The notes under the pieces were generated by a model, which saw nothing but the letters and a program-made list of their open reading frames with translations, was not told the origin of the DNA and did no database searches. Shown here one piece after another: positions 33,013 to 46,600 of a stretch of 64,000 bases of DNA. A program made the position numbers and the translations under genes. Numbering within the stretch: the stretch's first letter is position 1; every line of letters begins with the position of its first letter. Where the stretch lies: assembly GCA_023055425.1 (NCBI GenBank), contig JALGPY010000015.1, positions 434,001-498,000 of the forward strand, read 5' to 3'. This DNA is from Linanthus parryae. Its lineage: Eukaryota; Streptophyta; Magnoliopsida; Ericales; Polemoniaceae.

Positions 33013-36000
33013 TGTAATACCCGAGATTTTCCTAATTATATTTTAGTAATTTGAGGTTACGTAGTGTTTTATTATCAATTACGATTGAATTTTAATTAGT
33101 TAGTTTTATAATGATTTTTAAGTTTTATAAATATTAACTTATAAACATTTATTTATATAACATATATATATATTTTTTTAGTATCAAAATTAAATTGTTT
33201 ATTTTATATAAACAATAATTTTATTATTTGTCGTGTGTAGCTCGTTATCACGTTTATAAATTTTCGTCGCGTTTAAAACGTGCCGCGAGTTAATTTCCGT
33301 CGTGCACCACTTTTTACGTGTCGAACCACCGCGTGACTTAGCGAATCCGCCACACCATGTAATTTTCTCTCACCCATCACTTCACCTGTTATTTTTGTTT
33401 TCTTTTTCCTTTTTCTTTTCTTTCTTTTTCCTTTCCCCTCTGCTTCGTCGTCCTTCACCTGCTGTAGCCGCCCGAGAAACCCACGCCGTACCTCCCCTGC
33501 AACAGCCACCCACGCCCGCCTCCTTCACCAGCTAGCTTCCCCTCTTCCATCAAATCACCAGCCCTCTTCCATTCATCACCTCCCTCTCTTCTTAATCGCC
33601 TTCTTCTATCTTCTTCACCTCCATCTCCACCCTCTGTTCTTGCCGAGACCAAACCCAGCAAAACCAGCCACCACCACCGTGAGCCACCACTCTCCTCTCA
33701 ACCCCGATCCCACCTCCATCTCTGCCTACTCTCTGTTTCTCCCCAACATCACCACCACTCCCATCTCACCTGCTCTGTTTTGCCGAGAGCAAACAGAGCA
33801 TCACAGCCACTCACCACCACCTCCAATCACCATCACGACACACCACCATCACCACCAGCTCTCTCCCTCCTCGCTCTCTGCCTCGGTGACAACCCAGAAC
33901 AGCAGCAGCCGCAGCGCCGGAAGTAGCCCCGACGCCGCCCCTGCCACCGGACCCGAGAATTCGACCGGCCCTGCACCACCGCGCCTACCTCCTTCTTTCC
34001 GCCTCTCTGTTGCCACCGGACGAAGCCCACCCTCCGGAGCTAACCGGCGACCGATACCCAGAACCATCACCGCCTCCATTACCGTCGAAGCTCCGAACGA
34101 AATCTCCGATCCGTTCCCCTTCTCTTTTTCCGGTAAATCGAACTCCCTTTCGTCGATTTCTAAGCCCTAATTGCCTTGTAATCATGTATAATTGTGTGTA
34201 TGTATGTGGGTGTTTGTGGGTGTTTGAATCGGGAAGAAAAACGATTGGGGAAGATGGCATGTTTGAAAAGAATCTAGCTCAGGGGGGTTTTGTTGTACAC
34301 TTTGAAAGATTGAGGCTATACTTTATCACATGTTAAAGGCTGTTATGTGTAGTGGGGGGTGCTTGCTGTATTTATACCAAAACTGCATTTTTTGTATATA
34401 TATACTTGTATTTACTTTGTATTTAGTTAGTATAAATATTTATTTAATTTCTGTTAATTTATATACTAAATATAATTACAAAATGAATTAGTTTTGTAAC
34501 ATAAAATAAAACTATAAATTTATGAGAATTGTAAATTAGTTATGTTTATATATTTATATTTAGTTGTTGAAAAATAAGTTATTAAAAATATACTTTGTGT
34601 ATGTTTAAATATTTATTCGATAAAGATTATATTGTTGAAAAGATGAAGTAATTCTAAATTTCGTTTTTCATTATATTACTAGTAATATTTCAATAAAGTG
34701 TACAACTTGATATTATTTTATCAACAAGTAAATTCGTTTAATTAGAATATTAACTAATTTCTCTTCTTAAAAATTGATGGTTAGTTCCCTAAAATAAATT
34801 AGGATTTTATAAATACTTTAGGGGTACTTGATTAGGCGCTCGCTTCCATATCACATAGGACATATGCATTGTCTATTTGCGATACGAACTTGTTTGTGAT
34901 TAGGATTTTATGTGTATGATTGTAGAGCCTGTCTTCGACGAGCTAGTTGATCCCGACGTTGTGTACGAGTAGCGGCTTAGTTAGCACTTTTGGCTCTCAC
35001 GGTGAGTATTCATGCTTAGCGTTGCGTACTTATCTTCTTTCGTGTCAAATGTGATTTTATTTCACGTCTCAAAATATACTTGTGATACATGCCTAGTTTT
35101 GTGTGCCAATTCCTTTCATGTGATACTCGTTTATCTGAAAATAATTGTCGTGCTTTATTCCAAAATTTCTAAACTTGCCGTACTCACTTTTAAATCGCCA
35201 CTGTATCACTTGTTTTCAAATCGGAAAACTAATTGTTCAAATATCACTAAGTCAGAATTCATTAATAACGTAAAGTGAAAGAATCGCAAGTACTGGAACC
35301 AGTTGGGTCTACGACAGTGCTATACGCCTACAACGTGTTACTTTACTTTACGTTACGTTACCATCGGGTGATGATTCCCTGGGCCAAGTCCCTAAAGAGA
35401 TACCGGGATAATCCCCTGGGCTCCAGTCCCTAAACTTATTTCGGGTGATGATTCCCTGGGTTTTAGCCCCGAAATACATGGGACTCCGTGCGCCCCGATT
35501 CCTTTCGCCGTAGGCTGGAATCCAGCATTCTAGTACTACCCTTCTGACTTACAATCTTAAGGGGGTGTCGACACTTAAGGTCTAGTAGTTGGCTTGTATG
35601 ATGACTAGCGGGATCGGAAACCCCGATCCACAACGCTTGGCAGAGAGGTCGGGTTATCATAACCCCCTATAAGCCAGTATCATCTGTTACTATTCACCCT
35701 GGTCTCTCCTGGTTACTGCGAGTTAATAATGCGACATCTTTGTCTCTAAATCTGGAAGCTGTTATTTATAAGCCGTGTTCTGCTTAGACATGCAACTTGA
35801 AAGAATATCCTTGGAATTGAATTACTGAACGTTTGATAGTATTTCGAAACATTGCAAACTCTGATCTTTATACTTATACTCTGTTACTGTTTAAACTACT
35901 TCAAATGTAAACCCCGTAACCTTTCTTAGCCGTTTTGTTTTACATGCTAAGGTGTATATTCACTCAGTTTTTACTGATACTCGGAAAACTGCGGTCTTGT

Positions 36001-36316
36001 GTCTTTTAATTCCCCCGCAGGTATATGACTGGTTTGCATGGGGTAACGCGCTGGATTCACGATTCGTTCTCACCTGCAAACAGTATCAATTAGTAATTAA
36101 CCGTGGAGCAAACTTTTGGTGTAATATCTCTTTTGCTAGACTTGTTGTCCTGTTTGGACTCAGCCACAAACAATGTTATCGTGTAAACTTTTAATCAGTA
36201 GTTTGGATGTTTCCTTTCACTTTCTTGTTACTAATACTCCTTATACGAAAGGGTAATTCCCTGTATGGAGGACACTACCCCGATCTCCTGTCCCTCTGGA
36301 AATCGGGCGTGTTACA
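33013..36316 (-). repeat. Right (5') LTR of the chromovirus (3304 bp)
   Basis: Read on the minus strand it starts TGTAACACGCCCG at 36316, carries a TATAAATA box at 34376-34369, and ends GGGTATTACA at 33013 next to the primer site. It is the inverted counterpart of 20747-23767, with about 0.3 kb (roughly 35700-36020) that the left copy lacks. The arms differ by point changes (a few percent by eye), so the insertion is older than the gag-protease element at 8112. Confidence 0.92.
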
Positions 36317-36321
36317 AGTTA

Positions 36322-37700
36322 TCCTGAGAAACATGTCCCTAATGAGTAGCCCGCATACGTGTACGATTAGATGTATGAATAGTGAAAATCCCTGGAGCAT
36401 CTATCTGCAAAATAAACAGTATAGAACCAGAGCTCATATGGTTACTACACCCAGAGTCAAAATACCAAGACTTTGCATTGGAGGTGGTAGAGAGATAAGT
36501 AAGAGGTTCCTGCTTGAGTATCATATACAGAAGACGCTGTATAAGCACATCATATTCAGACTGTGAAGTCTCAGTGGAGTGATCATGTGAATCATCAAGT
36601 GGAGCAACAATAGTGAGACTAGACTTTCCCTCCAACTCGGGCTCATGAAAATCAGTTAGATAGTGACCAGAATTTTTTATCCCACCATATAGACAATGAC
36701 TATAGGAAAATTAGGAATCTCATGTCCTTGCTTGTGGTCGTAAGTACAAGAAGCAACCATGTATAATAATGAGCACGACCACAAAAAATTACGCCTCAAA
36801 AGCCTAGAACATAGGAAAGTAACCCTAATATGACAAGAAACAAGAGTAACCAAGACGAATGTGATAAAACAGATTTTGAAATTGGATTCAGGAGATCCAA
36901 GAACCTAAAGAGCAAATGAGAAAACGTCCAAAGCTCGAGCGGAAGCAAATAAACCAGGTTGGTCAAAGATGTGACAGACCAAAACGTACCAAGAAACAAT
37001 AGCAAGAAGTTCGAATCCGAACAGACAAAGTCCACAAATGAACTCATAGAGTCCAAAAACCTTAGGAACATATCTGATTCAGTTCAAATCCATAGCAAAA
37101 TGGAGCCAAAATGATCGGGCAAAGGCCTCTGACCCGTACTGAAACGGAACAGAGGCCAATACTTCTGCTATGGTTGGCCTAAATAATCCATTGCAACTAT
37201 TGGGTGGTAGTTGTTGTTCCACTACTTCTGCTATGGTTGGCCTAAATAATTCTTATCATCTACCCCAAAACTATGACTCTCAGACTGCGTCATCTGTTGT
37301 CTGATTGGCTTCACATGCTGCTATGGATTACCTGAAAGAAGGTTGTAGTAAGCATTGCCATTTGTAAAATCAAAGATTCCAGTTGACTTATAATGGAAAG
37401 ATCTCCACTCAGCCTCTGAATCCTACAAATATATGATCTCGTAGTATCTCTCATGGAATTAATATTAAGAAACTCCATTGCCAACTGATCATCTAATCCC
37501 ATGAAATTTCCCTTGTTGGGTGCATCCAACTCTTTTGATGTATCCTTATCGAGGGTATGCATATAAATAATGAAACACATTGTACCATAGCCTTCCTCGA
37601 CTCGGACACTTGCACAAAATTTGATTGAAGCGCTCCAATATCTCTCCAAGTATCTCCCAATCAAGATCCACAAAATGAACAATCTCGCCCATCAACTCAG
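36322..37700 (-). pseudogene. Ty1/copia fragment: gag and protease
   Basis: Minus-strand code includes copia gag-like NFMGLDDQLAMEFLNINSMR (about 37500) and the protease/zinc-finger border SWYFDSGCSNHMSS (about 36470). The latter leads in frame, past one stop, to GHVSQDN at the insertion point. Several frameshifts and stops make it dead. Between about 36640 and 37310 the code is too decayed to assign. It joins 20741-20297 across the chromovirus. Confidence 0.78.
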
Positions 37701-37849
37701 TAAATTTGGAAGGTGGATAAAAAGAAACTCACATGTTTATGTTCTATCTCTACACAGTCAAAGTATGATATCTACCTTTCGGAATTGAGTTCATTGAAGA
37801 TCGAAGGGGCCAATTTGTGAAATGTGCAAAACATACCCTTTGCACATAA

Positions 37850-38715
37850 ATTCAAAAGAGATTTAAGTTTTTTTTTGTGTGATAGTGTGGCGCATATGGG
37901 ATGAAAGGATTCGTAAACAAAGAAGCCCTTGTCTCAGTTAGGACACCCAATGAGAATACAGGTGCAATTTTTTCCAAGTTAACTTCTTGTTTAGAAGCCT
38001 TCCCATAATCAACAATAATCTGCAACAAAGAGTTTATATTCTCCAAATTTGCACCTTTAAAAAACAGAGAATCATCAGTAAAAAAGAGATAGGAGACCAC
38101 TTGTCCTCCCCTAGACGCTGATACGCCTTTCAACCGACCCTCCCTAACTGCAAAGACACTGCACGCGACAGAAACTCGCTGCAAATTAAGAAGATGCAAC
38201 TATAGATGAAAGTAACAAATTTGGGGTCGAACCCCATATGAACTAGAGCCTCTTTAATGAAGCTCCACTCTACTCTATCATAAGACTTGCTCATATATAT
38301 TTCTAGAGCCGCATAACCTTTCTTCCCCTTCTTCTGGTCTTGAATAACCTCAAAAGTTGTGACGATACTGTCAGTTATCAGTCTGCCAGGCACAAATGCA
38401 CTTAAGTTTTATGCGATCAGCCATGGAAGTAGCCTTTTCAGTCTATTTGCTGCCGTTTTTGTAACTAAAGTATAAATAGAAGTGCAAAGGCTAATGGGTT
38501 GGTACTCACTAGGCTTACTCAGTTGTAGTTGAAATTAGACAAATCTGCTCCTTCGTTGAGAATACACAAAACTAAGTGACACTCTCAGCAACAATGTCCC
38601 AATATCTCCGAAAGAAACCTGCATTAAAACCGTCAACACCAGGCGCTTTATCCGGCGCCATTTGGAAAAGAATTGTTTTTACCTCATGAGCCGAGTAGGG
38701 ATGCTCCGTCATGTC
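37850..38715 (-). pseudogene. L1-type LINE reverse transcriptase fragment
   Basis: Minus-strand segments read YSAHEVKTILFQMAPDKAPG and DGFNAGFFRRYWDIV, then, in shifted frames, a degenerate [53 protein letters not shown] and SYLFFTDDSLFF. The last is the catalytic FADD box as FTDD. Multiple stops and frameshifts make it dead. The 5' side is cut at 38716-38720 by a solo LTR and continues beyond 40077. Confidence 0.85.
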
Positions 38716-38720
38716 CCTCT

Positions 38721-40072
38721 TGCAACAACCCGCGATCCCCGGGCCTTCCGTTCCGCTGCGCCACTCAGGGTCTAGTTTTAAAATATGCAATATTTGAAAA
38801 TTCCATAGAAACAAAATTTAGAGGTAATCCACGTTTTTCACAAACTGGTCAGTTGTATCATCATGCAATTTTTAAAAAATCAACAAAAATGGTTCTACTA
38901 GTACATGCAACCTAAGAAGAGTTGATTTCCACCCAAATATCATCATTGTAGGCATGAAATAAGACTTTTACTTGCTCTTGACTCAAACTATCAAAGCTCT
39001 CTTGAGATACAAATGCAAAGAAGAAGGCATTCACAACATGCATGTGGGTTCTAGTGTAAATTTCATGAAATAATGTAACTTTTGAAGTCAAACACATGAT
39101 CTAACCATGGAGGTGATGAATCAAGCATGAAAATGAAGAAAACTAAGATGAAATTTCATCAAATCTCAACATGAACATTCAAGCATGAATTCAAGAGTAG
39201 AAGAAAGTTTACCCCAAGGTTCAAGAGGATGGTGAGGAAAAGGGTGGACTTAACCTTCAATCCATGAGAAGAATGGGTGGAAAAACTCCCTTCCATGGTC
39301 ATACTATGCTTGGACTCAAGTTTTTCCTGATTTGGAGGCTAGAAAATGAAGTTTTGGTAGAGTTTTGTGGAGGTCAAGCTTCAAAACCGGGAATGGAGTT
39401 TGTGGAGAGAGAAGTGGGTTTCTTTGAATGTTCTTGAGGAGAAAAAAAAGTGAAGAAATTAGAGGAATTAATACAAAGTGATGGAAATGATGGTGTTGAT
39501 GTGGCAAGAGAGTATATGCATACATACATTGATTGATGGACTAGACATCTCTTATTTTAATGAGGTTCACCAAAGTAGTGGAATAAGGACTTGAGAGTAA
39601 ATATCAAGAGATGAATTAGTAGTTGAGGTAGAAATGGAAAAAGTCAAAATTTGAGGGGAAAAAGAAACTCCCAATTACTAGCTAACACATGAAATTAAAG
39701 ATAAAACAATATTTCTAGCATTTTACCTAGACTCTCACACATACTTCTCAACTACTACCTCCGTTCTCTCTGAATCTTCACATTTTGACTTTTTCCTCCG
39801 TAATCGGGTCACATTGACCCGGTGATTTGGATAGCCAAACGTTACAAGTTTTTGATAATTTTTTGATGGTGTTGTAGAGTAAACTAATCAAATCACCAAA
39901 TTAAATGATTCAGTGAATAGTGGTAAAATAAAAAGGGTGAAGATTCAGAGAGAACAGAGGAAGTATAAACATGATAATTTTTCCAACACTAATTTCACGA
40001 TTAAATTCGTATTTCACTTAATCCAAATTTGAAATTACTAATTTACCCCTAGCCAATATACGGGGTATTACA
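38721..40072. mobile_element. Solo LTR (1352 bp) in the LINE
   Basis: It starts TGCAACAACCCGCG and ends ACGGGGTATTACA, with the 5-bp duplication CCTCT on both sides (38716-38720 and 40073-40077). Its ends resemble the solo LTR at 28337-31402 (TGCAACAGTCCGCGG..CGGGGTATTACA, and the shared GCCTTCCGTTCCG), so it is a related shorter family. It contains a Stowaway MITE. No supported gene is present. Confidence 0.88.
39755..39963. mobile_element. Stowaway-like MITE in the solo LTR (209 bp)
   Basis: Its terminal inverted repeats begin CTACCTCCGTTCTCTCTGAA and the complement of TTCAGAGAGAACAGAGGAAG. It is flanked by TA (39753-39754 and 39964-39965). The CTCCCTCCGT-type end and TA target are the hallmarks of Stowaway (Tc1/mariner) MITEs. 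It carries no coding sequence. Confidence 0.85.
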
Positions 40073-40077
40073 CCTCT

Positions 40078-40270
40078 TCTCCGTAGAGATTTTACTGCCT
40101 ATTGTATTTGATATAACCTCTATATCTAGGGTTCGAAGACGTAAAAGTGATGACATGTGAAGTTCAAGGATCTGAGTGACATGGTGGTGTTCCGTAACTC
40201 ACTGTCCTGCTCCACTTCAAGGATCTTTTTGATTCAATTAGAAAGTCTTTTTACTTGCTGTTGTACAGCC
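40078..40270 (-). pseudogene. Continuation of the L1 LINE fragment (probable)
   Basis: This lies directly beyond the solo LTR target duplication. It should hold the upstream part of the LINE reading frame, but only decayed code is visible. The left-hand LINE frame resumes immediately on the other side of the insertion, so assignment is by position. The outer end is unclear. Confidence 0.4.
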
Positions 40271-40650
40271 CAGTTCTTTCTGATTAATTAAATTTTTTCC
40301 ACTAAAAAAGGGTCGTGATTATAAAGAAAAAAAAATAGAAAAAAAGGGAAAAGGATTCTCCACATTGTAATTTGTTGAATGAAGACACTTTCTAACTCGG
40401 TTCTAACTGATGGAGCTAAACCCTTCCAAAACCCTTCAACATAATAACCTAAGTTTTCTTGTTTACTCGTCTTTCTCTCTCGTCCCCGTATGGACTAGGT
40501 GCAGTCACAAACCACCCCTTTCTTCTCCTTCAAGACATACCCTTTACCCCCCACTGATATCAAGCTGTGAGATTATTAGGTCCTCTATTTGATTCTTTTC
40601 CCGGTGCTCTCTGAAGCTACAGTCCAATTCGGTATTGGAGAGCAAACAAA

Positions 40651-43600
40651 ATGGCGAGAATTGGTGGTGCAGGGCTCATCTCAGCCCTAACATACGCAGC
40701 ATTTGGCGTTGAACATGCATATGCTGACTCTGTTTTTCCTTCTTCCCCATCTCCATCTCAAGCATCTTCTGATTCTCCTCCGACGGAAAAACAAGAGGCC
40801 GATGCTGAACCTCAGCGAGTTCGCAATCACAATCCTCGAACAACGTCTGCTGGGTTTGATCCGGAGGCGCTGGAGAGGGGTGTTAAGGCCCGTGAACTGA
40901 GCAAAACTTCTCCACATGGAACAAAGGTCTGTAATTTTCGCCTTTTATTTCCTAGGAAATAAAGTAAAGTAGCTGAATCATTTGGGTGTCTTTCTTTTGC
41001 TCTGAGATGAAAATTCTTTAATTTCTTTATTTTGGTGTTTTGAAGGAAAATGGTTACTAAATATTGGGGTTCTTGTACAGGAAAGGAAATTAGTTCATTT
41101 TGGTTAAGATCTTTTGACTCCCTTTTGTACTTAATTGTTTTCAGCAAAACAATGTTTGTGCCTTTTTGTTTCTGAATTACAAATTTACAACTACATGTTC
41201 CGGTTTAGTCAGGAACTTGTTTTGTCAATACTTGTTTGGAAGAGACTTGATTGGTTTGTAATGTTTAATTGAAGTTTTGGAACTGAATTTCGGCATCAGC
41301 TGCAGTCTTGATGGTTTGGGTTTTAATCGATTTTGGTCATTATATCCTTCTTATATACTCCTATAATCGCTGTGTTATATGTGTATTCAAGTACTTGGCT
41401 GGTTGTTTATATTTGGTTGTTGCTGGTTCAGTTGTTCGATGTAATCAAAAAGGGCGAAGAGAAGAAGCAGGAAGAATTTGCTGCAAAAGCAGGAGAGTTT
41501 AAAGCTTTGCAAGCTCAAGCGGAAGCGGTATGTTTTGTGGAACCATTAATTTTCGGTCCAAGAATAAATGAAAAGGAACCAAGTGTTTTTTTTTTTTGAA
41601 ATGAGCAACCAAGTAGTTAGAGAACTTGTTTGGGATGTGCACTTGGGTGACACCGCTGTTTTAAATATGTCTCCTTCTGAATCACTGTATACAAGTATTA
41701 CTCTTCGTAGTTACCCCTTCAACAAGAGAACCTGATTGTTGTTTTTGTACCAACGAAATCACTCCAGTGGATTGATTTCTAGGCAGAACAATGTTGGCTT
41801 ATTTCTGTGCGATCCCGTGATCTTTTAAATCATCTTTTGGTTGACCTACAACAGTGAAAGCTAAACATAAGCAATCTAGTGTACGATATCTTGTTACATT
41901 CTAGTTGTGAGTGGGAACACCATTCTTCCTCGTTTTCCTTGTGATTCGGCTAGTCGGTACTTCTTATAATCATACGTTATTGGTATATTTGTTTTAGAAC
42001 TGTCCCTATCCCATTGTTTCTGCATCTGATTATTGCGTGGAGTTCAGGCTTTGCATCCACATCCTTTTAGCGTTGATGGTTTCAGAGCCTTGCTGATTGA
42101 ATATCCTGGAAAAGCTTTCGACTACTAGCTTGATTGTTGTTCAAGTTAAATTATAACTGACATGATATCATAGATCTAACCAAAAGTGGCCACTGTATGT
42201 GTTTTGTATCTGTAAATTATCTTCGTAGACTCATTAAAAAACAATTTTGTTTGACAGGAGAGAAAGAAAGTAATTTATGAAGAACAAAAGAGTCTGGCTC
42301 AACAGCAGGCACAAATAAAGTCACAGATGGCTCGGTATGAGGACGAGTTATCAAGGAAGAGGATGCAGGTATGCTATTGCAAACTTTTACTATTATTTTT
42401 GTTACAACCAAAACATGAAGTGTTATGATAAAACACCTTTAAAGCGAAAAATTAAAGGACACGAACTGAGTTTAAACCAGTCTGATATTGAAAAGTTGGA
42501 GTGTGATTAAAATCTGTCGAGACTATCCTTACAGGAAATTACCACTCAGTGTACCTGGATGTAGATGTTTCACAAGAGATAAACGGAAACGTAAATCACT
42601 GCCTTACTCTCCGCACAAATTTAGCTTGTAACTCATTTTTCTCTGCAAATGTTCTCAAATCATCCATGAGAAAAGCTTGTTGGTTATTTTAGTGAGTATG
42701 AGTTAGTAGAAACAAAGACCGCAAAAGGTGAAGAGTTGTTTGTGTCTCTAGGCTGGTTCTCGAAGTGTGGGAATTTGAATAAGAAAAAAAATCGATGCGC
42801 CAATGCCACACTTTTGGCTCAGGTGCTGCATTGACTGTTAAAACTTAAACTGTGGGGGAAGAGATAAGTGATTCAATTAAGTTATTACAACATCAATATG
42901 TCTCTCCAGGTGGGTACATCGGTAGATTTAGGAGCTATTACTCTTTATCTAATTTTGGTTGTTTTAGATGTTAACGTTCTACAAAATTGAGGCCTTCTTC
43001 AATTCATTGAGTTGGAGCTTTCATGTTCACACTTACATTTCTGGTAGGAGCTAATGCACTTATGATGCGATTTATCCATCAATAAATTATCATATTAGAC
43101 CAATATTAATTCCCAGAATGAATTCCTCCTCTATCTAAAATGGCACATGTGCCGCTATTTCACTGTGTTCTCTCTTTTTCTCTTTCTCCCAACCAAGAAA
43201 AATGTCACCTTATCTCTCCTTGAAAGAAAGGAGAGACGTCAAAGCTTCCAAATATTTCACATGTTACATTCCCAGAGCCATGGAGATTCTTTGAACTGAA
43301 GAAGCTTCTCCAAGATTCTAAGGCATAATTTTAAAAAAATATGCCAGTCCCCTACATAAAAGATTCAAGAATAATGTGAATGTTTCCTTGGTGTTTTTCT
43401 GTACTTGTGAGCGGGGATCAAGTAGTATTGTGTCAAACCGATTCCAACATTCCACCTGCACAATCAATGTGCCAAACAAGTCCCAGGTCTTTCACATCAA
43501 CATTATTAGATAAAAGAATGATTTTATATCGAGGTTGCATGGGACTCAATTCCAAAAGGCCATAACAGTTATGATGCAGAACATATGAAGAATACAAAGA

Positions 43601-46600
43601 GCAAAAGAAGAAATTTACATGCCGGGTTTTATTATGTAGTTTCTATAGGCTGAATAATTATGTGATCCAGTCAATCTCAAATCTGTCAGATATTCTTGAC
43701 ATATTTCGTTTCATTTATTATTATTTATTATTATTTTCAAGGGTAAGGTTATTTTCTAGCTTTTTGGGTTTTTGCAATAAGATTTTTAGAGGGGTTTAAA
43801 TTCGATAAAACAGAGAAATCAGAATTGATTTAGTTTCCTTTTGAGAGTTGAAGTTTGTTGGTGATAGTGGCACCCGTTCTCTGATCTAACTGGATTCGAT
43901 CCCTCATTAAGATCATGATACCATTCACTCATCCGGATGAGCTCACTAACAAAGAGCAACTATTGCTACTCTAGCGCATTAGCCGACATCGCCTTAAGCC
44001 TTCGCTTTCTTTGCTTTCACGTTAACTACAAATTACGTTAACTATAAAGATAATATTTTATGAGTTCCTTGGAGCTTGTTTGCTAGCAATCTTGCGGCCT
44101 TACCCTTGCGGACCAATCCTCTAGACTTCTAGGTCAGAGTCCTTGATTCTATCTCCTTATCTCTTCTTGTTTCTCTTCTAAATTCAGTGTTCTTACTATT
44201 CATGGAGCTAGTGTTCACAAGACCGGACACTGACCTTTTTGTGATGAATCGAACAAGTAACAACAAAGAAAATAACTTAAATGAACAACACTAAGATGTA
44301 CGTGGTTTGGAGAATTTCCTACTTCCATGGTAAGGCTGGTTATGATTTATAGTTCTTCCTTACAAGAGGTGAAGAAGAGGATTTGATCTTTTGAGAACCT
44401 CTCTAAACTCTAACCAAAGCAGTCTTTAACTCAAGAAGAAATAAGAGAGAATTACAAAACAACTAGAGAGAGAAGGCTGGATTGATTCTATGAGAAGAGA
44501 AGTTGTTTATTTATGGGCTTTTAAGGTCCAACCACCAGCAGTAATGATTAGGGTGGCCAAAAACTCAACAAAATTTGCTCCTGAAAAGTCTGAAAGCTGC
44601 AGCCGTCCAAGCATTGAATGCTTCCTCACCGTGGCTGTCACTCTTCAAGACTTTGCAGCCATGGCTGTTGCCCGGAAAGTCTCTTACACTAGTTAGTGAT
44701 GCAAGCGTGAATGAACAAGTTTGAATGCAAGACGATACCTAACAAACTCCACCTTGGCTTTTATTCTGGATATCCACTGAGTGATGCTTACCTTTATTTG
44801 TACTCCAAGGTTTGGGATACCCTGCATACCTCTTAGGGTGCCTTGTGCTTCAATGATGAAGAACCTTAATGGAGTTCGAACATCAATCGAACTTCTTTGT
44901 AAAGACAAGCTTAGTTAGCATGTTTGCAGAACCTTCCTTAGTGTCTATCTTTTCAAGACGAATCTCCCTACTTCGACCCAATCTCTGATTCTGCGATATC
45001 TCACATCAACGTGTTTGTTTCTTGCATGAAACATCTGATCTTTGGCCAAGTGGATTGCACTTCTACTGGCACGATGAATGGTTACTGTTTGATGTGACAA
45101 ACCGAGAGTATTAGCCAAACCTTTAAGCCATCTTCAGGTGTTGCCATATATTCTGCTTTTGTTGTTGAAAGGTCAATGGTACTCTGTAGAGTAAACTTCC
45201 AACTAATAGGATTCTTCGAAGAGCGAAGACATATCCATCCAGGAGTGGATCTTCTTTAACCCTGATCACCTCCGTAACCAGAATTGACATAGCCCACAAC
45301 TTCCTTTTGTAGTGCCTTTTAGGAATTTCAATATCCACTTGACAGCTCCTCAATGCTCTTTTTCCCGAATTTGCCATGAACCTGCTAACCAAACTAACTA
45401 CGTGAGAGATATATGGTCCCGTGCACACCATATCGTACATCAATGACCCCACTGCACTAGCACAGGGTATCTTAGCCATGTAACACAATAGTGATGACTT
45501 GAAGTGTGCCCCAATAGGAGAGAATCATGCTTTGCTTTTTCCATTTTTTGTAGAAATCTTTGGATATACCCCTTCTACGAGAGCCATATATATCCTTGGT
45601 TCATGCCTCTGTGAGATATATTGTCTTGTTCACACCATAGCGTACATCAATGACCCGCTACACTGGCATAAGGTATCTTAGCCATGTAGTATGTTTCCTC
45701 CTTACTTCTTAGACAACACTATAGTGATAACATAAATTGTTCCCCAACAGGAGTAGAAACATGCTTTGCTTTGTGCCCCCTTGTAGTACTCTTTGGATGT
45801 ACTCCTTCCATGAGAGCCATATATTTCCTTGGTTAATGTCCTTGTGAATCTCCATGCCTAGGGTTTTCTTGTGGGACCCAAGTCTTTCATCTCAAACTCT
45901 TTGCTCAAACTTCACTTGACCATATATATTTGAGCTATATGCTTGGAAACAATCAACATATCACCTGCATATAGAAGAAGATAGATAAATGTACCATCAA
46001 TTAACTTTTTTTTACGTAGACACCACTGTCGTAGTTGGATCTGGCAAACCCATCTTTCACATGAAGGAATCAGACCTCTTCTACCACTGTCGAGGAGATT
46101 GCTTTAGACCATAAAGAGATCCCCTAAACTGTCCAGGAGATTGCTTTAGACTTGTTTGAAAATCTAGTTGTAGTCCATTCGCTCCTTTTGCGAAACCCCT
46201 TTGCTACCAACCTTGCTTTGAACTTTTCACATTTGTTTGATCTAGACCGTTCTTTCCTTCCAAATGCCATTTGCATCCGTTCGCTCTCTTTCCTTTAGGA
46301 AGCTCATCTTGCTCCCAAGTATTGGTCTTTTAAAGTGACCCAATTTCTTCGGATATTGAGAGTAGCCACTTGTATGCTGGAGTGCCTCCTTAAAGTTTGG
46401 CCGATCTCCGGTTTCAGTAATCAATGCATATGTTATTGAATCGTCAAACACATGCTTGATAGGCACATTTGCGTTTCTCTTCCCCTTGCCTTTTGCAACA
46501 TTGCAAGTCTCGTGGGCTTGTGATTCTTCGAGGACTTCCTCAAAATCTTCTTTATCCACCTTTTTCACTTGCTCATCCAACTCCACCTCGATTTGATGTT

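Larger units (their letters stand above)
20747..36316 (-). mobile_element. Chromovirus (Tekay/Del-like Ty3/gypsy) with LTRs in inverted orientation, 15.57 kb
   Basis: It is flanked by the exact 5-bp duplication AGTTA (20742-20746 and 36317-36321) within a copia frame that rejoins perfectly. The interior runs on the minus strand: primer site, extra reading frame, gag, CCHC knuckle, protease, RT, RNase H, integrase, chromodomain, polypurine tract. The right LTR (33013-36316) is correctly oriented for this interior. The left LTR (20747-23767) is its reverse complement when it should be a direct copy. The gag is further interrupted by a solo LTR. The element has stop and frameshift lesions and cannot be autonomous now. 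Confidence 0.88.

Noticed and set aside
20747..36316. DNA transposon with 3-kb terminal inverted repeats
   Set aside because: The interior has gag, RT, RNase H, integrase and chromodomain with primer site and polypurine tract. The arms have TG..CA ends and a 5-bp target duplication, so they are LTRs, one of them inverted. A DIRS-type element is excluded because integrase rather than tyrosine recombinase is present.
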